From assembly GCA_905183005.1 (NCBI GenBank), contig CAJJDO010000007.1, positions 372,001-436,000 of the forward strand: DNA of 64,000 nt. The letters are read 5' to 3'. The notes beneath the pieces were generated by a model. The model was not told where the DNA came from and searched no databases. It saw nothing but the letters and a program-made list of their open reading frames with translations. Source of the DNA: Paramecium pentaurelia (taxonomy: Eukaryota > Ciliophora > Oligohymenophorea > Peniculida > Parameciidae). Shown here piece after piece: positions 11,047-21,928 of this stretch; position 1 is the first letter of the stretch; the number at the start of each line of letters is the position of its first letter. The position numbers were made by a program, and so were the translations under genes.

Positions 11047-11470
11047 TCATTCCATACTAGCCTTCTTACGTTCATAAATATTAAGAATAGAGATCTTTTC
11101 ACCTCCCTTCTATCTACCTATTTTAACACCTCTCATCATAATTCTCATTTTTCTACCATCAACTAATTTTCTATTGAATTCAAGTTTTCTCCATTATGTC
11201 ATAAATGGAAACCATTGTCTTTTAGCTAATTATATATCATTACGCTGGATTCCATACTGGGACACTATATTATCTAGCTCTATTTTAGCCTGAATCTAAT
11301 CTCTTAATGGCCTTCATTCCATTTCTTAAATTACCACCAAAGGAAATTCCGAATATACGAGCTGCCACCAGATCTAATTTTTATGAAGGCGTCAAATTAT
11401 CCATTTTATATGAAGATCTAACAGATGGTGAAATACCAAGTCTAAAGTTAGGTAACTTAATATGAGGCAT
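11047..11470 (-). CDS. Small basic hypothetical protein
   Basis: The N-terminal exon reads M-P-H-I-K-L-P-N-F-R-L-G-I-S-P-S-V and the C-terminal part K-R-Q-W-F-P-F-M-T-Q-W-R-K-L and G-R-K-M-R-I-M-M-R-G-V-K-I-G-R, ending E-R-K-K-A-S-M-E. The two parts lie in different frames. A 34-nt intron with an unusual AAGAG acceptor restores a single 129-aa protein; otherwise a frameshift must be assumed. The C-terminal half is strongly basic, which could suit an RNA- or ribosome-associated protein, but I do not recognise the family. It lies codirectionally between a Cys-rich surface gene and the MORN gene. Confidence 0.65.
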
Positions 11471-11544
11471 AAATATAATATAATATAATAATTAAAAATT
11501 ATGAAAGAAAAAACAAGAATTATATTAGTATCTTCTTTTTGTAT

Positions 11545-12652
11545 TCAGGAAGTTTAGTATGAAGAAGTCCATTTTACTCTTTTGCCATTGATCCATTCCC
11601 CTTCTCTATATAATCCACTTTTTGAATAGAATGTTCCTTATCCATTTTCTTTCCCATCAACCCAATTGCCTTTATACATTGATCCATCTGCATATGTGAA
11701 ATCTCCAAATCCATGTTTTTTATCTTTCACATACTAATCATTATAATAAAACTTACATATCCATCATAACATCTACCATCAGGCCAAGTAAATGTCCCAT
11801 ATCCATCCATTTAATTATCTTTCCATTATCCATCATATTTACGACCATCTGAAAAATTAAACACTCCTTTTCCATTAAATTTATTGTTAACAATTGAACC
11901 TTTATACCTTTGTTTTAGCTGAACTAATACTTGGATCCATCTGAAAAAACAAACTCGCCGAATCCTGTCTTATTTCCATCTACAAACTTTCCTTAGAAAC
12001 TTGTTCCATCTGAAAACTTTTCTATACCTTCCCCTTATTATTTATCATTAACCCAATGGCCTTCATATGAATATCCTGAAGAAGTCACTTATTTCCCAAA
12101 TCCGTTAGCCTTATTATCTTTAAATTCTCCTTCATAATAATCTCCATTCACAAATATCAATCTTCCATAACCATCCATTTTATCATTTTTCCAAAATCCT
12201 TCATATACACTTTTATCTAAAAATATTGCTCTTCCTTTTCCATGTCTTTTACCTAATTTCCATTAACCTAAATATATTGTTTCATCAACAAGTAAATATG
12301 GATCTAAAAATGCTGCACTCAATTCTTCTTCTTCATAATTTTAACTTTCCTTCTTTAAATATTCTTTATAATTAAAGTTCCCAATTCGATATATCAAAGA
12401 ATTTATTGAAGTAGGATATTCACTTTATTTTCTATCTATTTTTACACCATCAGGAGGAGAATGATCTAATACAACAGGAACTTCTTCTATCTATTCCATC
12501 TATGCAACTTCATCTTACGGTTACTAATGAACAATTGTAATTTCAATAGGCTCTTAATGACTTCTCTAGCTGTCGTTTGTTATAGATACTGGAACTGTAG
12601 ATCTTCTCTTCCGATGCTTGAACTCTATTTATTGTTTAAACCCAATATACAT
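11545..12652 (-). CDS. MORN-repeat protein
   Basis: Two 23-nt introns (GTATTAGTTC..ACAAAG and GTAAGTTTTA..GATTAG) give 353 aa. From about residue 135 on there are roughly ten MORN repeats of 23 residues, each with the core Y-x-G-x-W/F-x-x-x-x-x-x-G-x-G, for example Y-E-G-F-W-K-N-D-K-M-D-G-Y-G-R and Y-K-G-N-W-V-D-G-K-E-N-G-Q-G-T. The N-terminal 130 residues are polar with an acidic patch (E-E-E-E-L) and no repeat. MORN proteins tether structures to membranes, often at basal bodies, cilia and the cell cortex in ciliates; a cortical or ciliary role here is inference. I chose the ATG at 12652 because no upstream in-frame ATG is convincing. Confidence 0.9.
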
Positions 12653-13172
12653 CTGTAAGCTCTTTGTATTAAAATTGCTTTTTAAGTGTAGATACTTAGG
12701 ATAGATAATTCAAATTTTGGCATAACAATTTACAATTAACTCTATGTACCACAACATGTTCCCATTATTTAATTAAATTATGTAAATAATTCATCAAAAT
12801 AACTTTTTTATTCTCAACTTTATCTTATAGATTATTTGTATATCAATGAAAATTATCAAATCCTTATCTCCACATGTATTTCAAACCTTAATGATTATTT
12901 TTTCCTTTTTTTTCAAGAAATTTCTTAAATACATAATTTCACATTAAAAAGTATTTATATATATACCTGACACTTTAAAATATTGTGAATTAATGGTTTT
13001 ATAGAAATAAATTATATTATTATGTAGTCATAAATAACTGAATTACTTAGAATTATTTGTTTAATTTCTAATTTTAGTGTAATATAATTTACTAAATTAT
13101 TCAGTATTATCAATTATATTGATAAATGTTAAATAGCTTTAATTAGTTAATTATTAAAATAATTGTATTAAT
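12653..13172. other. Divergent intergenic region
   Basis: About 520 bp between the MORN gene (minus) and the protease gene (plus), holding both promoters. No motif stands out beyond extreme A+T content. Confidence 0.6.
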
Positions 13173-14166
13173 ATGGAAAAAAGTTTATTAATTGCAGGAT
13201 TCTTATCATTACTAAGTGCTTGCATTTATTTTTAGAAAATAAATGAATTAAGTGATGAATATTAACTAAAAATTATTATCAAATATTAAGAATGGCAACA
13301 AAAATATAATAAAAGGTATCTAAACCAAAATGAATAAATGTATAGATTTTCAATTTACTAATAAAATATAATTAAGATAGAAAATTTTAATTCTTAAAAC
13401 AATAGCTATAAGTAAAAAATTAACAAGTTTGGTGATTTAACAGACTAAGAGTTCTATACAAAATATTTAACTTTATAAATGCCATAAAGATTATAAAATA
13501 TCCCAAGAAATGAAGAATCTTTTGTAGTTTAAAATGCAATAGATTGGGTAGAGAAAGGAAAAGTTCCAGCAATTAAAGATTAGGGTGATTGTGGATCATG
13601 TTGGGCATTTTCAGCTGTAGGAGCTTTAGAAATTAATACTCATATCTAATTTAATGAAATAACTGATTTATCAGAATAAGATTTAGTAGATTGTGCAGGT
13701 CCTTATGGTAATGCTGGATGTGATGGTGGATGGATGGAATCTGCTTTGGATTATATTATAGATAAAGGAATAGCTGAAACAAACATTTATCCTTATACAG
13801 GATAAGATGGGATTTGTAAAACAGTTATAAGAAGATTCAAAAGAGTAATTGGATATGTAGATTTAGAAGGATGTCAAAATATTTCAGATGCTTTATAATA
13901 ATAATCAATTTCTGTAGGAGTGGATGCAACAAATTGGAGATTTTATTGTATAAATATTATAATATTGATTAATAGCAAGTGGGGTATTTTCTGATTGTAA
14001 AAAATATTTAAATCATGGAGTAGTATTAGTAGGAATAAATAAGAATGGTATTTGGAAGATTAGAAATTCATGGGGATAAGATTGGGGAGAATAAGGATAC
14101 ATAAATCTAGCTTCTGGAGATACATGTGGAGTCTGTTTAACAGGATCATATGCAATTTTATAATGA
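13173..14166 (+). CDS. Papain-family cysteine protease (cathepsin-like)
   Basis: One 28-nt intron (GTATAAATAT..ATTAATAG, about 13949-13976) leaves 321 aa, the normal size of a prepro-cathepsin. A signal peptide (S-L-L-I-A-G-F-L-S-L-L-S-A-C) is followed by a propeptide with an I29-like pattern (Y-x-F-x-I-Y-x-x-N and K-F-G-D-L-T-D-Q-E-F). The mature domain has I-D-W-V-E-K-G, the active site Q-G-D-C-G-S-C-W-A-F-S, the Cys-containing D-L-V-D-C-A-G and G-C-D-G-G-W-M, the catalytic His in L-N-H-G-V-V-L-V-G, and the Asn in I-R-N-S-W-G-Q-D-W-G-E-Q-G-Y. The oxyanion-hole Gln just ahead of the active site is encoded by TAG. It should be an active lysosomal or secreted endopeptidase. Confidence 0.95.
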
Positions 14167-14211
14167 AAAAGCTATATAATTATATTTGTATTTTTTAACA
14201 TGTTCTCATAC

Positions 14212-16297
14212 TCATTCACTTCCTTAATACATAGCCTCAATTTATTTAAGAAAATGTTCTTTTGCCTTATGTCTCATCAATTTGAGTGTGTTACTTGTTA
14301 AACCATGAGCAATAAAGGATGTTGGTTCAATGTAGATTTTCTTAACATTTTCCATACCATTCAATTTTTCTGTTTTACCCTAATATATAATATATTATGG
14401 ATACATATTTAACCATTTCATCAATAAAGTATTTATTGACTTTGTCATTTGCACATAAATTTTCAAATGTACCTTATATTCCTAATGTATTTGCCAAATC
14501 TAAGACAAATTGTTTTTCAGGGACAAGAATACCTACACAAAAGCTTTTTGTTGAATCTCCATAAACAAATACTTCTGCAATTCCTTTGACTTTCAAATAT
14601 ACTCCTTCTACTTTTTCAGGAGCAATGTATTCACCTTGACTTAACTTAAAAATGTTTTTAACTCTATCAATAATTTTTAAAGATCCATCTGGTCTAATCA
14701 ATCCAATATCTCCAGAATGCATCCAACCATCAGCATCAATCATTTCTTTAGTTTTTTCAGGTTCTTTGTAATATCCAGCAAATAATCCATTTCCTCTTAT
14801 ACCTATAATTATATAAATTAATTGATTACAAATTTCTCCTCTAGGTGTAAGTCTTCCTTATTCATCTTTATCAGTGCTGAAATAATTCATTTATGGAACA
14901 TCAACAACTTTAAATTCAATATTTGAGAATACACCTCCTACATGTCCACTAATAGGATCATCAGCTCTACTAATAAATGAACCTCCACATCCTTCAGTTT
15001 ATCCATATCCTTCAAGGAATGGTACACATACAACACATTTCAAGAAATCTACAACTTCAGGTGACATTGGTGCAGATCCAGATAACATTAATCTAACTCT
15101 ACCACCAAATGCTTCTCTAGTTTTTTTGAATACTAAATTATCCCAAACTTTATGTTAAACATGTCCTCCATTTTATAAATAATACATTTTGCTTGCTAAT
15201 CCTTTTTCAAATAATGTTTTTTAATATCCTGTTGCTTTATCTGCTTTTTCTTTAATTGCATTATATAATCTTCTATACAATCTTGGAACACTTACAAAAA
15301 TAGTTGGTTTAACCAATTAAATATCAACATTGATTTTTTATACATCTCCACCATACATACAAATTGTACAACCAAATCCAAGTAATGCTGTTACTACAAC
15401 TCTTTCTAATACATGAGGTAATGGTAGATAACTTAAATAAACATCAGTTGGATATAATTAAATTCCTTAATGAACAACTCCACCTGCTACTGTAACAAAA
15501 TTTAAATGTCTTAACATAACACCTTTTGGCATTCCTGTTGTTCCTGATGTATAACTGAATGTAAAAATGTCTTTTCCATGAACTTCTGCAAATGGATGTA
15601 TTTTCTCCTTACCAGAATTTAATACTTCTTCATAATTAAATACCTTTATTCCTTTTTCACCAAACTAATCTAATATAATTTACTATTACCTTTTAAACTA
15701 TCTCTTAAGATAATTCATCAAAAGTAACCACATTTTTAAGTGCATGATACTCTTTTACTTTTAATAGAGTATCAACACTTGTATTTGAAATGAATAAAGT
15801 ACTCATTTAAGTGTGTTCTAAAATGTAAGGAATACTTTCCAACCCTAAAGTATCATATAAAGGAATCATTGTGTTTCCATACAATGTATTCGCTATGTCA
15901 AGGAGTAGCCATTCTTCTCTGTTCTTTGAGAATATTCCTATCATTCTTAATTCTTATCCCTCATACACTACTGGATTTGGAATCAAGTTCAAATTCTTTA
16001 TACCTGACCCAAGTTATCTAAGTTCTATTAAAGATCTTACTCTGCAACATCTCTGACTTCAATGTAAGTTTTGTAAACATAATTTCTACTATTCTCTCCT
16101 GACACTACTTACTTGCCCAAGCATCTATTGTTAGGGAATTTACGACAAGATCTTAAGAATATACCTTAAACTGTTGTTTCTCCTTCAAAGTTATCTAGAA
16201 GCTTCTCTGTATTATTAGGATTTCTATAGACATGACTTTCTCCATCTTTCTTCTCTCCAACAGGTACTGCATAAAATTTAGATTATCCCTATCCCAT
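14212..16297 (-). CDS. Long-chain acyl-CoA synthetase
   Basis: Five introns (24, 23, 25, 27 and 25 nt, the last three at about 15665-15689, 14801-14827 and 14380-14404) give 653 aa, typical of ACSL enzymes, which activate long-chain fatty acids to acyl-CoA with ATP. The AMP-binding signature F-S-Y-T-S-G-T-T-G-M-P-K-G-V is near 15510-15560. Later come the ATP-binding segment D-G-W-M-H-S-G-D-I-G, the D-R-V-K-N-I-F-K-L-S-Q-G-E-Y-I-A-P-E linker and V-F-V-Y-G-D-S. Near the N-terminus it reads N-R-E-E-W-L-L-L-D-I-A and N-T-M-I-P-L-Y-D-T-L-G. The protein starts M-G-Q-G-Q-S-K, which fits an N-myristoylation signal. It converges with the protease gene, 45 bp apart. Confidence 0.95.
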
Positions 16298-18431
16298 ATT
16301 TAAAGATATTTAAATTATTTCTGAGTTATTTAATTCACATATAGACTAAATATTATTATTTATATATTAAAAGAAAATAGTATATCATTCCACTTAAAAT
16401 ATTATCTCTTCTTTAGAATTTATATTAATTTATAAATTATAATAAATCAAATGATTAAGAAATAAACTATCTTAATGTAATAATTAATTATTGCTCAAAT
16501 TTTTAAGCATTTCCTGATTTATATACCATGATATAATATATATATAATTCAAACTAATTGAAGTAGTTAATATTTGACAATTTTTAATGATTCCTCATTT
16601 TCATCTTCCTGATAATATTCAATTAAATTTTACAAAATGTGCAATTAATCAAAGAAAAAATAATTTATCTTAAATTTCAACTATATAAAATAAATACAGT
16701 TTTATACAATGTAAGTTTTTGTTAATACGCAAAAAAAACTTAGTTAATGATGATATGCAAAAGTATTACTAGCAAACAACCTCTCTTAGAGATTAATTTC
16801 CATATTAACTTAAAATTAAATTTCTTAAAAAAGGAAAGAAATTTAGATAGCATTTCTGAATAGACAAAAAAATAAATAAAATTTGAATAGAATGATGATA
16901 GTTGAAAACTATTTAAAAATAAAAACATAAAAATATAGAACTTAATAAGTTTATGTTTTTTTTAATATTAGTAATTCCTATATAATTAGGAAATTGAACT
17001 ATAAATTAAATATTATACTAGTTGAATTTAAGAATTAAGCAGTGAAATGATTGATGACATGAAAATAATTACTCATTTTAGATACAATAGAAAATACACC
17101 AAGAAGCTTCTAATTATTCATTTCAACATCTCTAAATTTTAGATTTTTCACATTTAAATGATTGTGCTTACTTTTTTTGAGAAGGTAGTAATGAAAAATG
17201 ATGAATAAATATTAACTATATCAAAATAATCCAAAACTATGTAAAGATTATATCCTTCTGATTTTAGAAGCAAAATTTAATCACGAATAAGTAAATCTCA
17301 TTTTAATCACAATCAAAACAAGAATAGTATTAATATTGATGTTATATAAAAGTAATTTTAAAATAAAAATATTTATTATTCTTTTTGAAAAATAATAAAA
17401 AATAAACCAATTCTAAAAAGTTTAAGAAATATTTTAATTAATTTTAAAAGGCTGATATTATATCCAGAATTATTTAAGACTTTTCTATTGAATCTGATAT
17501 AATAATTACAATAGTGAGTCCTAAAACTCATATTAGACCGATTGCTTAACACAAATTCGATAAGTTAAATCAATAAAATTGATACTAATATAAAAATTAT
17601 TCAATTTAAATTATAATTAATTTTTAAAATACCTATATTAAAAGTATGGTTATCCATATAAATTTCAGATTATATTAGAAAGGTCTAACAACTACTATTA
17701 AATATTATAATTAATTATATTTGTAATAAATCCTAAGATTATTTATTAAGATTTATTTTGATAATAGAATTAACCATATTAATGTATTTGATTTGTTTCT
17801 TAAGCATAAGAAAATCAAAGGAAATTAGAATAGATTATGAAATTTGATTTAAACGTATTTATTTAAAGTTTCATTTTTAAATAATTTTTTATATATTTAA
17901 TTATATTTTTATTTATAATTATATAAAAGGCAATAAATCAGTTATCTTTATTTCTCATAATTTAATACAATAATTCTAATAAAACATACTTAAATCTGTC
18001 TTTTTATTCTTAGTGGCTTTATAAAAAATGAGAAAATATTTTATTCTACACTTATAAAGCTTAACTTCAATTTATTTCAGTTTTTAAAAAATTTGACTTA
18101 GAAGTCTTTTAAAAATAAAATTAAATATATTCATAATATTTAGGAGATAGAGTTCTATCAATATTAATTTTATATATGATCCAATCTGATAATCTAAAAT
18201 AGAAGCATCTCTTTGATAATTCAAATAACTTTTTTACAAAGACTTAATCATTTTTTAAAATCCAAATCAATATTATATATAAGTATTCCTATCTAAAATC
18301 ATTATCTATATGATTTTTTTTAAAGAAAAATGTCAAAAAGTTGATTTTTAAATTAAAATTTGAAGAAACTCGTATAGAGAGTTAAAACCTAAAAAAATAA
18401 ATGAAGGATTATCTTTAATTAACACTCTCTT
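16298..18431. other. Gene-poor A+T-rich tract
   Basis: About 2.1 kb of very A+T-rich DNA. The only frame worth noting is a weak one at 17047-17388 (listed separately). The rest shows long T/A runs and no family motif on either strand. Confidence 0.5.
17047..17388 (+). CDS. Weak hypothetical ORF, 113 aa
   Basis: An uninterrupted frame from ATG to TGA. The second half (M-K-N-D-E-Q-I-L-T-I-S-K-Q-S-K-T-M and P-S-D-F-R-S-K-I-Q-S-R-I-S-K) looks somewhat coding-like, but no family is recognised. Random frames of this length are expected where TGA is the only stop, so this is a candidate only. Confidence 0.25.
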
Positions 18432-18636
18432 GATATTTACCTTTTTTTCATGATTCTAAAGATAAAGAAGAAAGTAGCGAGCATTCCATAAATTATTTAT
18501 ATATCAAGATACTAAATATAGAATAACTCCACGTTAATTTTAAAGGTTCTTCTGTGTCTAAGCAACAAGATATCTTGGTATTTGCTCTTTCAACAACTCT
18601 AAATGCTGTATATTTTATCATTGAGAAATATAATTG
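18432..18636 (+). pseudogene. Orphan coding-like exon fragment
   Basis: A frame open for about 65 codons, bounded by TGA on both sides and lacking any ATG. It contains well-formed protein sequence (K-D-K-E-E-S-S-E-H-S-I-N-Y-L-Y-I-K-I-L and V-S-K-Q-Q-D-I-L-V-F-A-L-S-T-T-L). It may be the last exon of a decayed gene; no upstream exon could be joined by a normal intron. A faint resemblance to Alba-type nucleic-acid-binding proteins is too weak to use. Confidence 0.3.
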
Positions 18637-18862
18637 AAAAAAGAAAGAAAAATTTTGAGATGATCATCAAAGAATAATAACGATTTTAGGGGAATAATCA
18701 ATAAGAGAGGTATTATGAACAATTATTAGCTTCTTGGTAGAAAGTTTGTAAATTTTGCTGCAGGTTCTTCATAACATAATAAATAAAAAATCTATTTTTT
18801 AAAATTTATTTTGCTTATGAATGGTAATTCAAAAAGTACTGATAAAAAAGGTTTTAATTTTT

Positions 18863-18897
18863 TTTTTTCAAAAGTGATTTACCTGTAGCTCTTTATA
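18863..18897 (+). promoter_or_regulatory. Conserved upstream element, copy 1
   Basis: About 50-85 bp before the ATG of the surface-protein copies lies a shared block containing CAAAAGTGATTTACCTGTAG and ending in CTCTTTATA. It is the same in all three copies, including the true paralogue whose flanking sequence otherwise differs. Conservation in such A+T-rich spacer suggests a promoter element (inference). Confidence 0.5.
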
Positions 18898-18946
18898 TCC
18901 ACTTTAATTAAAATTGAAGATATAATACTAAAATCAAATTATTAAA

Positions 18947-19698
18947 ATGAAGACATAAATATTGCTCATAGCTATGATATCCCTTTCATTCCAAGCCTTG
19001 ACTGCCACAAAAAAATGTGATTGCACAGAAATTGTTTAATCAGCTGACTGTAAAGGTGGATGCACTTGGTCATCAGCTGATTCTTCTTGTGCAGCTAAAA
19101 CAGTTGATTGCGCAACATTAACAAGTTAACCAACATGTGATAGTGAATCTACATGTGCTTGGAGTGATACAACTTCAAAATGTGCTGCTTTCACAGCTTG
19201 TGCTGATTACACAGTAACTACAGCTGAACATTGCTATTACAAAAACGATACTTGCATTCCAGGAACTGCTGGTGCAGATGGAAAAACTCCATGCAAAACA
19301 GGTTCAGTCACATGCTCAAGTTTCACAAATGCCTCAGATTGTAACGGTAAGTCACCAAGTGATACAACTATGTGCTGGTTCAAAGCTGGTGCTTGTTCAT
19401 AAATTGATGTTTCAAAGTGCTCAGCAATCACAGACTAAGATGTATGCTCAATTATCTGTAAATGGACTTCAGCTGGTGCTTGTGCTGCATATACATGTGG
19501 AGATATGACAACTGCTGAATCTTGTGATACAGTATTGTTAGACGATTTCTCAGGTGTGAATATTTGTACTTTTAATACTTCTACCACCAAATGTGAAGAT
19601 GCTGTTGATGTTAGTGCTTTAACATCATCAAATTGTCTTGATAAAACATCAGGTTATTATTATTGGGATGGTAGCGCCTGCTCAGAATGCTCAGGATC
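18947..19698 (+). CDS. Cys-rich surface protein, copy 1, truncated at N
   Basis: Identical to the first 250 codons of the complete copy at 20000-20809: signal peptide, Cys-rich repeats, then a stop of the sequence at C-S-E-C-S-G next to the N at 19699. The GPI-type tail is missing only because the contig ends. I regard it as the same gene as copy 2, represented twice by the assembly. Confidence 0.85.
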
Positions 19699-19699
19699 N
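19699..19699. other. Single N joining two contigs
   Basis: A lone ambiguous base interrupts the surface-protein gene and is followed at once by a restart of the preceding 1,052 bp. It probably marks a scaffold join of unknown size. Confidence 0.9.
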
Positions 19700-20751
19700 G
19701 AAAAATTTTGAGATGATCATCAAAGAATAATAACGATTTTAGGGGAATAATCAATAAGAGAGGTATTATGAACAATTATTAGCTTCTTGGTAGAAAGTTT
19801 GTAAATTTTGCTGCAGGTTCTTCATAACATAATAAATAAAAAATCTATTTTTTAAAATTTATTTTGCTTATGAATGGTAATTCAAAAAGTACTGATAAAA
19901 AAGGTTTTAATTTTTTTTTTTCAAAAGTGATTTACCTGTAGCTCTTTATATCCACTTTAATTAAAATTGAAGATATAATACTAAAATCAAATTATTAAAA
20001 TGAAGACATAAATATTGCTCATAGCTATGATATCCCTTTCATTCCAAGCCTTGACTGCCACAAAAAAATGTGATTGCACAGAAATTGTTTAATCAGCTGA
20101 CTGTAAAGGTGGATGCACTTGGTCATCAGCTGATTCTTCTTGTGCAGCTAAAACAGTTGATTGCGCAACATTAACAAGTTAACCAACATGTGATAGTGAA
20201 TCTACATGTGCTTGGAGTGATACAACTTCAAAATGTGCTGCTTTCACAGCTTGTGCTGATTACACAGTAACTACAGCTGAACATTGCTATTACAAAAACG
20301 ATACTTGCATTCCAGGAACTGCTGGTGCAGATGGAAAAACTCCATGCAAAACAGGTTCAGTCACATGCTCAAGTTTCACAAATGCCTCAGATTGTAACGG
20401 TAAGTCACCAAGTGATACAACTATGTGCTGGTTCAAAGCTGGTGCTTGTTCATAAATTGATGTTTCAAAGTGCTCAGCAATCACAGACTAAGATGTATGC
20501 TCAATTATCTGTAAATGGACTTCAGCTGGTGCTTGTGCTGCATATACATGTGGAGATATGACAACTGCTGAATCTTGTGATACAGTATTGTTAGACGATT
20601 TCTCAGGTGTGAATATTTGTACTTTTAATACTTCTACCACCAAATGTGAAGATGCTGTTGATGTTAGTGCTTTAACATCATCAAATTGTCTTGATAAAAC
20701 ATCAGGTTATTATTATTGGGATGGTAGCGCCTGCTCAGAATGCTCAGGATC
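19700..20751. repeat. Direct repeat, copy 2 (1,052 bp)
   Basis: Exact second copy of 18647-19698, offset 1,053. Beyond 20751 it continues into the true 3' end of the surface-protein gene. Confidence 0.9.
19916..19950 (+). promoter_or_regulatory. Conserved upstream element, copy 2
   Basis: Same element as at 18863-18897, here 50-84 bp before the ATG at 20000. Confidence 0.5.
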
Positions 20752-20809
20752 AAGCAGTAATGGATACATTTTGGCATTCATTGGATTCATTGGTATGGTT
20801 ATGTTCTGA
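20000..20809 (+). CDS. Cys-rich GPI-anchor-like surface protein, complete copy
   Basis: An intron-less 269-aa protein. It begins with a signal peptide (M-K-T-Q-I-L-L-I-A-M-I-S-L-S-F-Q-A-L-T-A) and is then a string of Cys-containing units such as C-x-G-G-C-T-W-S, C-A-W-S-D-T-T-S-K-C, M-C-W-F-K-A-G-A-C and C-K-W-T-S-A-G-A-C. The recurring C-x-W core is that of ciliate surface/immobilisation antigens. It ends C-S-G-S-S-S-N-G-Y followed by a 13-residue hydrophobic tail, as expected for GPI attachment near the S/N residues. At about a tenth of the size of classical Paramecium surface antigens it would be a mini-antigen. Its base composition is visibly richer in G+C than the flanks. Surface coat function is inferred. 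Confidence 0.9.
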
Positions 20810-21928
20810 TTCAGTATTAAATATTAAATTATCGATCAATTATTAATTAAAATATAATAAATTTCTAAAATTATATAATAAATATAAAAATTATAATACT
20901 ATTCTTATATTAATTAACAAAGAAAGCTTTATCAGGCTTAATTGTCAATTTATAAATTTCTAAAATCTATTCTTTGGAAAATTATTATTCATAATATAAT
21001 TTAAAGCATTATAAAATATATTAATAAATTTTGAAAAATGTTATTGCTTAATTAGATGATCTGTTCTCATTCATTAAGAATAATCTATTATTATTTAAAG
21101 TTAGTAAAATTAAAGTTCATTTTCATTCAACCATAATATAAAAACTAAACATCATAATTAATAAACCTTTATATTATAACTTAATAATGAATATAAACAA
21201 ATAAATAACATAATACTATTTTATTAAATGAAAAAGTACTCTTTTCAAATAAGAAATCATCATTTCTCCGTTTCAATATTTGTTACTGCCTCTCATTTGA
21301 GAATTAGTAAATTCTTTTCTAATATTTTATGTTATTTCGGTATCAAAATATCAATATTGAAATAATGTTATTTTTCCCTTTCCAAAAACTTATTTTCAAT
21401 TAGAGCACACCTATATCTATATGAATATATTTATTCAAATTATTGATTGAACATTCTTTGTAATTATTTACTCTAAACAAGAACTATAAAATAGAATATT
21501 ATTTCTTAATAATAAGGACGATTCTTTTAGAAATGATGAGAAGAGAAGGTTTTGATATACGCTATAATTTAAGAATGTCTAATTTCTATCATTACAATTT
21601 TTTCAAAAAGAGGAAAAATTAAAGAAAAAGTGTGTAATTGTTAAAAGTATTAAACTTTACAATGAAAATAGAGAATATTATCTGAGAAATCATTTAAAGA
21701 ATTACTATCTATATAAAAGCTTTTAGTAGGGCAAGATGACGACATTTAAAGCAATAAATTAAATAAAAAATCAAATTTTTTTCAATTAATTTGCTTATGT
21801 AGTAAAAAATTATATTTACTGATAATAATATTTTTTATTATATTTTTTCAAAAGTGATTTACCTGTAGCTCTTTATAAACGAATTAATGCAAATTAAAAT
21901 TTTTCAATACTAAAATAAAAATATTAAA
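20810..21928. other. Spacer between surface-protein paralogues
   Basis: The first 166 bp (to 20975) are identical to the 3' flank of the next copy; the rest is unrelated A+T-rich DNA apart from the conserved upstream element at 21843-21877. No gene seen. Confidence 0.6.
21843..21877 (+). promoter_or_regulatory. Conserved upstream element, copy 3
   Basis: The block with CAAAAGTGATTTACCTGTAG recurs about 52-86 bp before the ATG at 21929, while the bases between it and the ATG differ from copies 1 and 2. This is the informative comparison, because copy 3 is a genuine paralogue. Confidence 0.5.

Larger units (their letters stand above)
18647..19698. repeat. Direct repeat, copy 1 (1,052 bp, ends at N)
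   Basis: This block appears identical, base for base by eye, to 19700-20751. It begins 300 bp upstream of the surface-protein ATG and ends inside the gene at the single N. The exactness, and the fact that the repeat boundary is the N itself, suggest an unmerged contig overlap rather than a biological duplication. Confidence 0.9.

Noticed and set aside
11270..11340. TA-bounded excised element (IES-like) instead of an intron in the small gene at 11047-11470
   Set aside because: No pair of TA boundaries matching the usual end consensus restores the frame; a 34-nt GT-AG intron does, although with an unusual acceptor.
19237..19431. Minus-strand ORF antisense to the surface-protein gene, and its copy at 20290-20484
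   Set aside because: It arises from the opposite strand of a G+C-richer Cys-rich coding region and has no intron, start context or family support.
18647..20751. Tandem gene duplication of the surface-protein gene
   Set aside because: The boundary coincides with a single N and the copies are exact, which fits an assembly overlap better than biology.
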